A stretch of 46,725 nucleotides of DNA from Spirulinaceae cyanobacterium SM2_1_0 (GCA_012031265.1 JAAUTY010000034.1:1-46725); one strand, 5' to 3'; shown: positions 24,525-33,181, numbered from the stretch's first letter. The notes: generated by a model not told the origin, from the letters alone. Program-made: numbers and translations.

Positions 24525-25936
24525 TGTGCTGATCTCCTGCGGTCGAGGTAGTGACAGATCGCGAGCGCCAAACAACTCGTCATGGCGCGGTTGTAGCCGG
24601 TGCTGGCTTCTTTTTGGGCGTTGGCGATCGCGGCATCGACTTCCTCCGCGAGTACCGTTTGGACGCGGGCTTCCAGGTCACGCAAACCATCGGGGCTGAC
24701 ATAGGCCTGAGCCAGTGCTAGCACCCGTTGCTTGAGTTGGCTCAGGGTCGTGCGCGCGATGTCCGCCCGTAAGTGCTTGAGGTCAAGCAGGCGGCTGACG
24801 CTGGGCTGATCGCGGAGTCCGAGCTGAGCGGCGATGTCGCTCATGGACGCGCTCTGGCAGTGAAAGGCGTGCAGGGCGACGAGAAAGTTTTCGGCTTTCG
24901 TCTGCGCCTTCGCCCGTGCTTTGGGGGTCTGCTTGCCCTGCTGAAAACTGGTGACGCGGTGTTCGATCGTCTGGGCGATCGCCGTGTCTAGGCAAACATC
25001 AAACTGCTGGCGATACGCGGCTAGAAAGTGGTCACTCTCGCTACCATTGTCCGGTTCCGGCGCAGCCAGCGGCATCGTGTCCGACAGTTGCACAGTCTGC
25101 ACACTGCCCCCCCGCGCCCGGATGCGATCCGCCCGCAGGTGTTGTGCCAGTTGCTGCAAGGCCGCGAGCACTTGCGGCAAGGCCGGTGGGCGCTCCGGCG
25201 CGGTTTGCTGGGCGATCGCCAGCAATTGCGCATCACTGGGGTTGGGATAGCGGCTGCGTGTCCCTGCCGCCCGCTGCTGTACTAGCGGATCGCGATAACA
25301 CCGGTGGTAGGCCGCCAGCAGACGCTGAGCCTCCTGGCGTTCGGTCGCGGTCGCATTGAGCGTGCGCAGCACCCGCTCGAGCCGACCGGGATTGGTGCGA
25401 TTGAGAATCAACCAATCAGTGACCTGCTCGATCCCGCGTTCGAGCAAAAAGCGGCGCACGAGGCGATCGCTCTTCACAACCCGCACCGTCCAGGTGGACA
25501 GATTGCCCCGTTCGGGGTCGAAGCTGTCGCGAATCCGCTGCAACAGTGGCGGCGTCTCGGCGTTAGTCGCCTCCTCCAGCAAGACGAGTGGCAGTAGCTC
25601 GTCGCGGCTGAAGTCGTGGTCTTTACCAAACCGTTGCGCCAGTTCGCCGCAGAAGTCCCGCATTTGATTGGAGATGAAGCACTCCAGACAGAGACCGGCG
25701 AGCGCTTGCTGACTGTGATGCCACTGGTTCACCAGCCAACGTTGCAAGTCCAAGTCAGTCGCAACCCCCGCCCAGTTAGCGATGTAGGCTTGCGCGTCTG
25801 GTCGTAGCTCGACCTGGAGACGGCCGAGTCGATCGATCCGGACTCGTTGCCAATAGCGTTCACTGACCGAAGAGTTTACAACGCGACTCATGATGGGGTT
25901 TTGGCTTGTCAGCCGCTGAGCTGGAGCAAACACCAT
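24521..25936 (-). CDS. Sigma-70-like protein
   Basis: The 471-residue protein has a stretch like sigma region 2: SFDPERGNLSTWTVRVVKSD (about residues 145-165), matching the FDP-x-R-G-x-F-x-T-W pattern. Near the C-terminus MSDIAAQLGLRDQPSVSRLL resembles a helix-turn-helix of region 4. The N-terminal 100 residues and the middle, rich in Gln/Ala/Arg, are not assigned. It is longer than ECF sigma factors (about 180-250), so it could be a specialised regulator rather than a true sigma factor. The start at 25936 has a weak AGGTGA upstream; ATG at 25891 is an alternative. It is the first gene of the unit with DUF1822. Confidence 0.7.
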   Translation of the reverse strand: MVFAPAQRLTSQNPIMSRVVNSSVSERYWQRVRIDRLGRLQVELRPDAQAYIANWAGVATDLDLQRWLVNQWHHSQQALAGLCLECFISNQMRDFCGELAQRFGKDHDFSRDELLPLVLLEEATNAETPPLLQRIRDSFDPERGNLSTWTVRVVKSDRLVRRFLLERGIEQVTDWLILNRTNPGRLERVLRTLNATATERQEAQRLLAAYHRCYRDPLVQQRAAGTRSRYPNPSDAQLLAIAQQTAPERPPALPQVLAALQQLAQHLRADRIRARGGSVQTVQLSDTMPLAAPEPDNGSESDHFLAAYRQQFDVCLDTAIAQTIEHRVTSFQQGKQTPKARAKAQTKAENFLVALHAFHCQSASMSDIAAQLGLRDQPSVSRLLDLKHLRADIARTTLSQLKQRVLALAQAYVSPDGLRDLEARVQTVLAEEVDAAIANAQKEASTGYNRAMTSCLALAICHYLDRRRSAQ

Positions 25937-26386
25937 GATAACGAGTCACCTAGGGCTGTAACGACGTTTGACTGGAGAATGCTGTCGGCGCGTCACCGGG
26001 CAGCATGGCTACCGCTGTTTATCTGCTGGGCGGCGTGGGTTATGCAATTTTTGAGGTGAGGGGGCGATCGCGGCTCACCTGCCCAGTCGCTATGAATGTC
26101 AATTTTTTGGTGCCATAACCTTCTGGCTAAGGTTACCTCGTCGGAGAATTTAGCTCGACGCCGCGATTGAGCACCATAATTCTGACCTGATGACGCCAAG
26201 CCAATGGCGGCCACAAATCCAACCTTTTCCAACCGTCAACTCACTAACTTTTCGCACTTTATTGACCTGAAGCCAACATTTGTAACCCCGAAGGATGCAT
26301 CAGCAACAATGAGTTTAAATTTGGATTGAGCATTGACATTAACCATTACAGTCGTTAGCTTATTGGAAACATCGTATGTGCTTCTT
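25937..26386. other. Spacer before the terminator at 26387; no recognisable gene
   Basis: This spacer of about 450 bases separates the sigma-like gene from the adenylate kinase-like gene. The stretch at 26250-26380 is AT-rich and unlike the neighbouring coding DNA. A strong plus-strand hairpin at 26387-26417 follows although no plus-strand gene lies before it, so a short non-coding transcript is possible here. The short frames present have no conserved features. Confidence 0.35.
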
Positions 26387-26422
26387 GTCACTCCCAGTTG
26401 TTGCAATTGGGAGTGACTTTTC
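26387..26422 (+). terminator. Intrinsic terminator without an upstream gene
   Basis: GTCACTCCCA at 26387-26396 pairs perfectly with TGGGAGTGAC at 26408-26417, followed by TTTTCT. It is oriented to end plus-strand transcription, yet the nearest plus-strand gene upstream is more than 6 kb away. It may end a small RNA. Confidence 0.6.
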
Positions 26423-26430
26423 TGAGTGCG

Positions 26431-26511
26431 ATGTCTAAGTATGGGGAGCCGTTTTACCGCGCGGCGGGCATGAACAGCCTCAAATATGTTGCGACCAGTG
26501 CGGGTAGTTAG
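26431..26511 (+). CDS. Possible 26-residue protein
   Basis: ATG at 26431 opens a frame for MSKYGEPFYRAAGMNSLKYV plus six residues, ending in TAG. No strong ribosome binding site precedes it, and the terminator at 26387-26417 lies just before it. The residues FYRAAGMNSLKYV recall the start of mitochondrial F1-ATPase epsilon subunits (W/Y-R-x-A-G-x-x-x-x-x-Y), which is probably chance. It is included as a doubtful candidate only. Confidence 0.15.
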   Translation: MSKYGEPFYRAAGMNSLKYVATSAGS

Positions 26512-26597
26512 GGTTGTGACTCAGCCTGAGCACTTGACTGAGGTTGCCGCCTCGCCAGTACAGTAGGAACCGTACGACGGCGAGGAGCAGAACAACT

Positions 26598-27149
26598 GTG
26601 CGATTGGCAATCCTGGGGGGTCCCGGTTCTGGTAAAAGTACGCAATTGCAGCGCCTGTGTATCCGCCTCGGCATACCGGGGATTTCCGTGGGCGACATTT
26701 TGCGTCAGGCGATCGCCAGTGGTAGCTTCCTCGGGCGCAAGGCGCAGCCCTATGTCGAGAGTGGCGAACTGATCCCCGACGACCTGATGATCCAACTCAT
26801 GCGCCTGCGCCTGTTGCAAGACGACGCTCGCCAAGGTTGGTTGCTCGAAGGCTACCCGCGCACCGCTTTTCAGGCCGAGGAGTTGGACTTCGTGCTGGCG
26901 GACTTTGGCCAACAGCTCGAACGTGCCATCTACCTTGAACTCGATGCGGCAATCATGCGGGAGCGTGCTCGTACCCGTGCCCGTGCGGACGACCAAGCGG
27001 CGATTATCGAGCGCCGAATTTACAACTTCCAGGAGCAGACGCTACCACTGTTGGCGTACTACGAGCCACGCCAAAAACTGCTGCGCGCCGATGCCGCCCA
27101 GTCACCGGCAGCGGTCGAGCAGGAAATCTTGCAAAAACTTAATGCTTGA
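26598..27149 (+). CDS. Adenylate kinase-like nucleotide kinase
   Basis: Adenylate kinases convert ATP and AMP to two ADP. The P-loop reads [10 protein letters not shown], followed by [16 protein letters not shown] (AMP-binding), [15 protein letters not shown] and [19 protein letters not shown]. The LID region is short, with no zinc Cys cluster. The protein would have 183 residues from GTG at 26598, which has GAGGAG ten bases upstream. An earlier TTG (26544) only adds an Arg-rich stretch. Core motifs are intact, but its length and composition suggest a paralogue rather than the main adk. It lies just before rph, whose upstream frame overlaps its stop. Confidence 0.88.
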   Translation: MRLAILGGPGSGKSTQLQRLCIRLGIPGISVGDILRQAIASGSFLGRKAQPYVESGELIPDDLMIQLMRLRLLQDDARQGWLLEGYPRTAFQAEELDFVLADFGQQLERAIYLELDAAIMRERARTRARADDQAAIIERRIYNFQEQTLPLLAYYEPRQKLLRADAAQSPAAVEQEILQKLNA

Positions 27150-27223
27150 ACCCCAGCGATACGCTCGGCTCGTATTCTGGTTGCAGCCGCCATTATTCGC
27201 TTTTACTGAGAGGGACGATCCTC

Positions 27224-27976
27224 ATGCCCTGGCAACGCCCTGACGGTCGCCAGCCGAACCAAATTCGCCCGCTCCGCTTCGAACCAAACTTTACTCGCTT
27301 CGCGGCTGGCTCCGTTCTTGCCCATTGCGGCGACACCCAAGTCCTCTGCACCGCTAGTATCACTCCGGGCGTCCCTAAATTCCTCGTCGGGAGCGACCAA
27401 GGCTGGCTGACGGCGGAATATCGGATGTTGCCGAGTGCGACGCCCCAGCGCCAAGCCCGCGAGCTTCTGAAGTTATCCGGGCGCACCCAAGAAATCCAAC
27501 GCCTGATCGGGCGCAGCCTGCGGGCGGCCCTCGATTTGACTGCCTTAGGGGAGCGGACGATCGCCATCGATGCCGATGTCCTCCAAGCCGATGCGGGCAC
27601 GCGCACGACGGCGATCGCCGGGGGCTATGTCGCGCTCGCGCTCGCCTTGTCACGCCTGTTGACCACCGGAGAACTACGGCGCTCGCCCCTCCGCCACGCG
27701 ATCGCCGCCATCTCAGTCGGCCTGATCGATGGCGAGCCGCTCCTGGATCTCAACTATCCTGAAGATGTCGCCGCCGATATTGACTGCAATGTGGTGATGA
27801 CCGATGAGCTGCGCCTGATCGAGGTGCAGGGGACGGCGGAAGCAGGCAGCTTCGATCGTCACCAGCTTGACCAATTGCTGGACTTGGCCACTTTGGGCAT
27901 CCGCGAAGTCTTGCAGGCTCAGCAAGTCGCTTTGAGTGAGGTCAAGGTTGCCGCAACCGAGCGGCCGCTGGTATAG
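27224..27976 (+). CDS. rph: Ribonuclease PH
   Basis: RNase PH trims tRNA 3' ends by phosphorolysis. It begins [20 protein letters not shown], the standard start, after [26 protein letters not shown] and [20 protein letters not shown] contain the phosphate/RNA-binding residues, and [18 protein letters not shown] and [20 protein letters not shown] are the family signature. The 250 residues match the family length. An in-frame start at 27146 would add unrelated residues. It is closely spaced after the adenylate kinase-like gene. Confidence 0.97.
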   Translation: MPWQRPDGRQPNQIRPLRFEPNFTRFAAGSVLAHCGDTQVLCTASITPGVPKFLVGSDQGWLTAEYRMLPSATPQRQARELLKLSGRTQEIQRLIGRSLRAALDLTALGERTIAIDADVLQADAGTRTTAIAGGYVALALALSRLLTTGELRRSPLRHAIAAISVGLIDGEPLLDLNYPEDVAADIDCNVVMTDELRLIEVQGTAEAGSFDRHQLDQLLDLATLGIREVLQAQQVALSEVKVAATERPLV

Positions 27977-28020
27977 ACGGGGATGTCGCGACATTTTTTC
28001 TATCCGGAGAGAGCGCCAAT

Positions 28021-28314
28021 ATGATCGAGCATATTGTCTGGTTCAAATGGCAACCGGAGGCGAGTCCTGAGGCGATCGCCGCCGCCATGTCCGCCCTGCG
28101 CGGCATGAAAGATCAGATCGAACCGATCCTCGACGTGACCTGCGGCGAGGATTTTTCCGGGCGATCGCGCGGCTTTCAGCATGGTCTGGTGGTGCGACTG
28201 CGCGATCGCGCCTCGCTGCTGGTCTATCAAGATCACCCAGTTCATCAGGCGATCGTGCAGTCGCAGATAAAGCCGATTCTAGCTGACATCATGGCGCTGG
28301 ACTATGAAATCTGA
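28021..28314 (+). CDS. Dabb (stress-responsive alpha/beta barrel) domain protein
   Basis: The 97-residue product is a single Dabb domain: MIEHIVWFKWQP begins with the conserved His-containing first strand, and FQHGLVVRLRDRASLLVYQD has the F-x-x-x-L/V-x-F-x-D/S-x-x-x-L pattern before H-P-x-H. Dabb proteins form dimeric ferredoxin-like barrels; some are stress proteins and others are small enzymes (for example, polyketide cyclase-like). CGG AGAGAGCG precedes the ATG. It lies 44 bases after rph. The precise role is not known from sequence. Confidence 0.88.
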   Translation: MIEHIVWFKWQPEASPEAIAAAMSALRGMKDQIEPILDVTCGEDFSGRSRGFQHGLVVRLRDRASLLVYQDHPVHQAIVQSQIKPILADIMALDYEI

Positions 28315-28499
28315 GCGAGCACTGCTCAGCCCAAATAACCTAGCTGTAAACCCTACATCACAGATCTTTTGAGTGCTTGAGAGATCGTTTGAGTTTAGGT
28401 TGGGAGGTCTGAAACCCTCACAAGTCTGTTACAGTGCATTTCAATGCCGTCATTTGGGGTTGTGGAGTTGTACTTGAGCTGGGCGAAGGAGCGTGAGTG

Positions 28500-29255
28500 A
28501 TGCAGGATATGGACAAGACGAATAATGCTGTGGCGATCGCCGTTGATCGTCTTTACAAATCCTTCGGAAATCTGAAGGTACTGCGCGAAATCTCGACGGA
28601 GATTCACAAAGGGGAAGTCGTCGCGATCATCGGCCCATCGGGCTGTGGCAAATCCACCTTTCTGCGCTGTCTAAATCTACTCGAAAAACCGACATCGGGC
28701 ACCATTCAGATCGATGGAACCGACATCACAGCTCCCGGCATTGACATCATGAAAATGCGCCAGAATATCGGCATGGTATTTCAGCACTTTCATCTATTTC
28801 CACACATGACAGTGCTGAAGAATGTCATGTATGCACCGGCAAAAGTTAAAAAGCTACCGAAAGCCCAGGTGCAAGCCAACGCGATGCGCTTACTGGAGCG
28901 AGTTGGCTTGGCTGAGAAAGCGGATGTCTATCCGTCCAGGTTATCCGGGGGTCAAAAGCAACGAGTGGCGATCGCCCGTGCCCTAGCCATGGAGCCGAAT
29001 GTCATGCTCTTCGATGAACCAACCTCAGCGCTCGACCCCGAAATGGTCAAGGAAGTGCTAGATGTCATCAAAACCGTATCACAGTCCGGAATGACGATGG
29101 CAGTCGTCACCCACGAAATGGGCTTCGCCCGCGAAGTCGCTCACCGCATCTGCTTTCTCGATGGCGGCAAGATTGCCGAAGATGCGCCGCCGCGTGAATT
29201 TTTTAGCCGCCCCAAGAGCGATCGCGCCCAGCAATTTTTAGAGAAGGTGCTCTGA
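28500..29255 (+). CDS. Polar amino acid ABC transporter ATP-binding protein
   Basis: This is the GlnQ/HisP-type ATPase of amino acid importers. Walker A is GPSGCGKST, the Q-loop region is [18 protein letters not shown], the signature is [17 protein letters not shown] and Walker B is [13 protein letters not shown], followed by the switch His in [20 protein letters not shown]. The length (about 250 residues) is normal. An AAGGAG lies upstream; ATG at 28500 or GTG at 28497 are possible starts. It is alone; the matching permease and binding protein are at 11.1-12.7 kb. Its stop is overlapped by a convergent small gene. Confidence 0.95.
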   Translation: MQDMDKTNNAVAIAVDRLYKSFGNLKVLREISTEIHKGEVVAIIGPSGCGKSTFLRCLNLLEKPTSGTIQIDGTDITAPGIDIMKMRQNIGMVFQHFHLFPHMTVLKNVMYAPAKVKKLPKAQVQANAMRLLERVGLAEKADVYPSRLSGGQKQRVAIARALAMEPNVMLFDEPTSALDPEMVKEVLDVIKTVSQSGMTMAVVTHEMGFAREVAHRICFLDGGKIAEDAPPREFFSRPKSDRAQQFLEKVL

Positions 29256-29468
29256 ATCCAGTTGGCGGCGGCGACGCGATCGCCGTTGCCAGTAAAACCA
29301 GACATAGCCCAGCGCCGCGAGTTGCAACGGCATAGCCGTGAGCGGCACTTTGATCACGAAAAAAACCGGGAGCTGGGATGCAGCAGCAAAATAGAGTAAT
29401 CCCAGAGTACTCAACGCGACCGGTAACCAAAATTTGCGGCTGGTCTTCAGCAACTCAAATACCCTCAA
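29238..29468 (-). CDS. Small membrane protein, 76 aa
   Basis: The product starts [20 protein letters not shown] and has two hydrophobic segments (about 14-33 and 43-58), then a basic RRSRRRRQ tail, as expected for a protein with two membrane spans and a cytoplasmic tail (positive-inside). It resembles the short conserved cyanobacterial proteins with such a two-span plan, but I do not recognise its family. It is convergent with, and overlaps by 18 bases, the ABC ATPase gene, and precedes the TM2 genes. Confidence 0.55.
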   Translation of the reverse strand: MRVFELLKTSRKFWLPVALSTLGLLYFAAASQLPVFFVIKVPLTAMPLQLAALGYVWFYWQRRSRRRRQLDSEHLL

Positions 29469-29485
29469 TAATATCTAGCCATAAC

Positions 29486-29764
29486 CTAAAACCAACCCTT
29501 CTTGCCAAGAAGATAGGTATTCAAAAACTCTTCGTCCGTTTTAGTCAGGTAAATAATGCCCTCAGCCAAGCCAATCGCCCAAATCACCAGAGTCGCCATC
29601 CCACAAGTCACGACACCCGCGACTAAACCGACGAGCAGCATCACGATGCCTTCACTAGAGTACCCCAGAACAAACTTGTGAACTCCAAAAGTTCCTAAGA
29701 GAATTGCTAAAATTCCGGCGGCGATCTTCTTGCTATTAGCGTCCTGGACAGTAGGTTCTACCAT
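29486..29764 (-). CDS. TM2 domain protein, copy 1
   Basis: TM2 domains have two membrane helices joined by a short turn. Here KKIAAGILAILLGTFGVHKF is helix 1 with the conserved G-x-x-G-x-H-x-F, and VTCGMATLVIWAIGLAEGII is helix 2, with the D-E-E-F tail. From ATG 29764 the protein has 92 residues; the first bases of the longer frame (TTG at 29800) are not needed. It is 65% or so identical by eye to the next gene, so the pair is a recent tandem duplication. Its role is unknown. Confidence 0.85.
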   Translation of the reverse strand: MVEPTVQDANSKKIAAGILAILLGTFGVHKFVLGYSSEGIVMLLVGLVAGVVTCGMATLVIWAIGLAEGIIYLTKTDEEFLNTYLLGKKGWF

Positions 29765-29828
29765 TGCTTTACGCGGGTTCAAGCTTCCTAGGATTGTCAA
29801 TTGCTGGGCTAGGGAAAACAGTTCTCGC

Positions 29829-30095
29829 TCAGAACCAGCCCTTTTTCCCTAAAAGATAAGTATTTAAGAATTCCTCATCCGTTTTGGTCAGATAGATAAT
29901 CCCTTCCACCAAACCAATAATCCAAAACACTGCCGCCGCAATACCACAGGACAAAAGGGTAACCAATAGCATGATCAGCCCTTCTGTGGTGTATCCCAAG
30001 ACAAACTTGTGGATCCCAAATGTACCCAACAAAATCCCGAGGATTCCGGCAGCGATCTTCTTACTACTTGCGTCTTGTAGAGTTGGCTCTGCCAC
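29829..30095 (-). CDS. TM2 domain protein, copy 2
   Basis: The 88-residue product begins MAEPTLQDASSKKIAAGILG and ends EEFLNTYLLGKKGWF, matching the start and end of the copy at 29486-29764 almost exactly. The middle differs more (LLSCGIAAAVFWIIGLVEG against VTCGMATLVIWAIGLAEG). Two membrane helices and a basic/polar loop fit the TM2 fold. The pair is separated by 64 bases and reads in the same direction. Confidence 0.87.
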   Translation of the reverse strand: MAEPTLQDASSKKIAAGILGILLGTFGIHKFVLGYTTEGLIMLLVTLLSCGIAAAVFWIIGLVEGIIYLTKTDEEFLNTYLLGKKGWF

Positions 30096-30179
30096 GATTA
30101 TTTTGCTCCTCCACGTTGCTGGCTAGAGTATAGCCTAGTATTTCGGGGTGAAAGCGAGGATTTTAAGAAAATTCAAGCT

Positions 30180-32216
30180 TTAAGCATCTATCAGCCGGTA
30201 GACCTTAGCTTCCCAAGGAAAAATCGGTTCGCGACCAATCCATTCCGGCAAGACCATGCGATCTTGGGTGACTTCGTGCCAGTATCGGCCAGTCGGGGTC
30301 TTCGGATAGTTTGCGATGACATATTCCGTATCCGGATGTAATGGTTCAGGGGTGCCATAGTCGGAGAAATTCGCCACCACGACCACAAGATGTTCACCGC
30401 ATCCACGTTGCCAGACCACCACCTTTTTTCCCTCAGAATAATCGGTGTGCAGAAAGTTGGTATCATTCACCGCCAAGGCGGCCGCATGAGTCCGCAGGTG
30501 TACTAGTCGGGCAACGTATTGAAAAAGACGGTAACGCCAAGCTTCTTCCAAACGCTGGAAATTGACTGGATCGACTTGTTTGTGGTCACTATGCTCATCG
30601 CTAACGTCTAGATCATGCTCGTCAGCAAACTCGTCTCCTGCCAGAATCATAGGCATACCAACAGCAGTCAGCAGACAGACGAACGCTAATTTGATCCGTC
30701 GCTCGGCATCATTGACCCCATTGTTAACCAGGTAGTTGTAAAGACGCTCGTTGCCGAAACCGCCGACATCATGGGAGGTAAGGTAATTAACCGCCTGAGT
30801 GCCATCGGTGAAACCGAGATAGCGGCAGTCAATGAGCTTGCGGATGCTCCACTCAAAGGAGCCATCTCCGGGTGCATTTTGACCCAGGATGATCTGGCGA
30901 GCGATGTGCTTGAATTTTTCGTTCCACAGACCGTCGAGGCGTTTTTGGTGAATCAGCGTGAGCGGAACGCTGAGTTCTTCGCCAAGCACCAGGAATTGGT
31001 CGTCATCACCGCCGCGATCGCCCCAGTAGGCACGTGCAAAATCCTTAAATTCCTGCAAGAAGTCATAGTTGGCCACATTATTGACACTATCAAGGCGCAC
31101 ACCATCAACCTGATACTGCTCAAGCCAATGAGCGATATAGAGCTTCATATATTCCCGGCTCGGCACAAAGCGGCCGCGTTCGCCAGTGATGGGATGATAG
31201 CCATCAACCCAGAGGTTGTATTTGAACAGATCGCCACCGAAGCCATCGCGATCGCCCTGCTCAGGATCACCAGCTCCCCATTGCACAAAGAAGTCGAGGA
31301 AATTGATGTGTCGATAGGGATGCTCGCGAGCAAAGGCTGTGACTGCATCAATAAAGAAGCGCAAGCCATGCTGATGGCAGGTTTGGGCGATCGCCATCAG
31401 GTCAAACAGTGCCGTTGGCTCCGTTGGCGGCCCCGCATTGCCCAGGTCAAAGTCAGGTGCTAAGAAGTTTGCTGTCCCATAGCCCCACTCCCATCGGTCG
31501 GGGCTGTCGGCGGGCGGCAATAATTCGAGACAGTTGACACCGAGCGCCTGCAAGTGAGCCGCTCCCCGTCCTAGCGCCAGCACTTCCGGAAAGTTGGGCG
31601 GCATAGCATCTGGGTCTAGTAAGGCGAGAATATCGCGGAAAGTGCCGACGCCTAAATGCCGATCCCCAGCCTGTTTTGCCCAGCGCGTGGGGAGTTCGTA
31701 GATGACGAGACAATTGTTGGCGGGCAAATCGGAGGCTGGATGCGTCGATGCCGCCAGTGCTGATTTACCGTTGGGGTCGCTCGGGATAAGCTGCCCGTCG
31801 TGATACAAAATGACGCTAGCCGGTTCTTGGCTGCTGACACCGGTCGGGACAGGCGGCACCGGCGCAAGCCAGCGCCGATCGATGGTGGTCGCCAGTGGGT
31901 CACTGCTGTAGAGAATTTGGTCACTGTCCGCATAGTCATAGGGCAGGGTATTGCGGACTCTAAACCAGTAGTGATAGACCTGACCGTCACTCAGTTGGCA
32001 ATCGCGCGCCGCTACCGTCCACAGATCAGGAAACTGCGGCTCCGGTTGCAAGCGGATTTCACGATAGTCGGCATACGCATCCGTGTTTCCTAGCTGCGGT
32101 TGACCGATGTAGAGTGCTGGCGGTGGGTCGTAAGCACCGGGACGCCAGAGCAGGAAATGCGTTCGGCGGCGCTGCAACAAGTCAGGAAGCATAGCGAGTT
32201 CGTCCACAGTCAGCAC
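30180..32216 (-). CDS. GH13 alpha-amylase-family enzyme
   Basis: GH13 enzymes cleave or rearrange alpha-1,4/1,6 glucans. The 678-residue protein has an N-terminal strand-rich domain (about 1-150) before a TIM barrel. Conserved sites are visible: DGVRLDSVNN with the nucleophile Asp376, VLGEELS with the acid/base Glu413/414 pair, and TSHDVGG with Asp483. The C-terminal beta-domain (from about 590) ends with WEAKVYRLIDA. The pattern with WGYGTANFLAPDF and GTFRDILALLD suggests a debranching/branching-type subfamily. A cytoplasmic role in glycogen metabolism is likely since no signal peptide is seen; the exact activity is undecided. Confidence 0.88.
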   Translation of the reverse strand: MLTVDELAMLPDLLQRRRTHFLLWRPGAYDPPPALYIGQPQLGNTDAYADYREIRLQPEPQFPDLWTVAARDCQLSDGQVYHYWFRVRNTLPYDYADSDQILYSSDPLATTIDRRWLAPVPPVPTGVSSQEPASVILYHDGQLIPSDPNGKSALAASTHPASDLPANNCLVIYELPTRWAKQAGDRHLGVGTFRDILALLDPDAMPPNFPEVLALGRGAAHLQALGVNCLELLPPADSPDRWEWGYGTANFLAPDFDLGNAGPPTEPTALFDLMAIAQTCHQHGLRFFIDAVTAFAREHPYRHINFLDFFVQWGAGDPEQGDRDGFGGDLFKYNLWVDGYHPITGERGRFVPSREYMKLYIAHWLEQYQVDGVRLDSVNNVANYDFLQEFKDFARAYWGDRGGDDDQFLVLGEELSVPLTLIHQKRLDGLWNEKFKHIARQIILGQNAPGDGSFEWSIRKLIDCRYLGFTDGTQAVNYLTSHDVGGFGNERLYNYLVNNGVNDAERRIKLAFVCLLTAVGMPMILAGDEFADEHDLDVSDEHSDHKQVDPVNFQRLEEAWRYRLFQYVARLVHLRTHAAALAVNDTNFLHTDYSEGKKVVVWQRGCGEHLVVVVANFSDYGTPEPLHPDTEYVIANYPKTPTGRYWHEVTQDRMVLPEWIGREPIFPWEAKVYRLIDA

Positions 32217-32299
32217 AGGCCATCATCGCACTTCAGCAAAGAAAACGGCTCAGGAGCCTTGCCGATCGCCCAGTCCCGCCTCACTCCGGAACAATCAGT

Positions 32300-33181
32300 T
32301 CAGGCAATGTCAATAATCATTCCCTCACGCGCCAGGGATGCTTGTGAGAATACCAGGCGTACTTCTGACTCCAAGCGATCCAGAAAGTCATCACTGTGAT
32401 CGGGATTGTGTAGTGAGAGGATTAACTGCTTAGCGCCAACCGCCTTCGCTAGCTCAACCTGCTTGCGCCAAGGTGAGTCATCAGTAGTAACAGTCAGTTC
32501 AGGAGTCCCTAGCGGGGCTGAAGTATCCGTGATCGCGAGAATGAGCAAATCCGCATTCTCAGCCAAGCGCAAGAGGTTGGGGTGAGGCTGCTCTGGATAG
32601 CAATCAATCGCCGCAGCATAGACGACGGTCCGACCGCGGTCACAAATACGGTAGCCTAACGAGCACTGCTCCTCATTGAGCATATAGGTCTCGACGGTGA
32701 CGTCACCGGCAAGCTGATGTTTGGATCCCACTTCCAGGTTGTGGAATTCGAGCCGTGACTGCATCACCTGAATTGGCACAGGGAAGTTCGGGCCAAGCAT
32801 TTGCTTACTCAGGCGCTGCTTGAAGGGCGAACCATCCGATGCCGCCGCTCCGTAAATGTGAAAATGGTTGATCGGGATAAAGGCGGGGATGAAAAAGGGG
32901 AAGCCCTGAATCCGATCCCAATGGCAGTGTGTGAAGAAAAGATGAGCCTCAACGGGCATTTGCTTCAGGAGGCTATTCCCTAACGTCCGTAAACCAGTGC
33001 CACCATCAAAGACTAGCCGCACGTCTCCAATCCGCATCTCTACGCAGGAGGTATTGCCACCATAGCGAATTGTGTCCTTGCCTGGAGTCGCAACTTGAGC
33101 GCGAACCCCCCAGAACTGAACGTCGAAGCTCACAGCAGGGCTTTCCTCTTGGACTTCAATGGTTGGCATTGTTGAATGCAC
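32300..33181 (-). CDS. Metallo-beta-lactamase-fold protein with altered metal motif
   Basis: The fold is that of MBL hydrolases (RNase Z/PhnP-like; FWGVRAQVATPG and RYGGNTSCVEMRI at the N-terminus). The metal motif, usually HxHxDH, reads HCHWDR (His85, His87, Asp89, Arg90), so the last ligand is replaced by Arg. The downstream YAAAIDCYP replaces the usual Y-A/x-T-D motif. Other parts (GFPFFIPAFIPINHFHIYGA) match relatives well. Either the enzyme is inactive, or it belongs to a variant group. The start may be 33181 or the Met at 33169. It is on the same strand as the GH13 gene, 83 bases upstream of it. Confidence 0.83.
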   Translation of the reverse strand: MHSTMPTIEVQEESPAVSFDVQFWGVRAQVATPGKDTIRYGGNTSCVEMRIGDVRLVFDGGTGLRTLGNSLLKQMPVEAHLFFTHCHWDRIQGFPFFIPAFIPINHFHIYGAAASDGSPFKQRLSKQMLGPNFPVPIQVMQSRLEFHNLEVGSKHQLAGDVTVETYMLNEEQCSLGYRICDRGRTVVYAAAIDCYPEQPHPNLLRLAENADLLILAITDTSAPLGTPELTVTTDDSPWRKQVELAKAVGAKQLILSLHNPDHSDDFLDRLESEVRLVFSQASLAREGMIIDIA

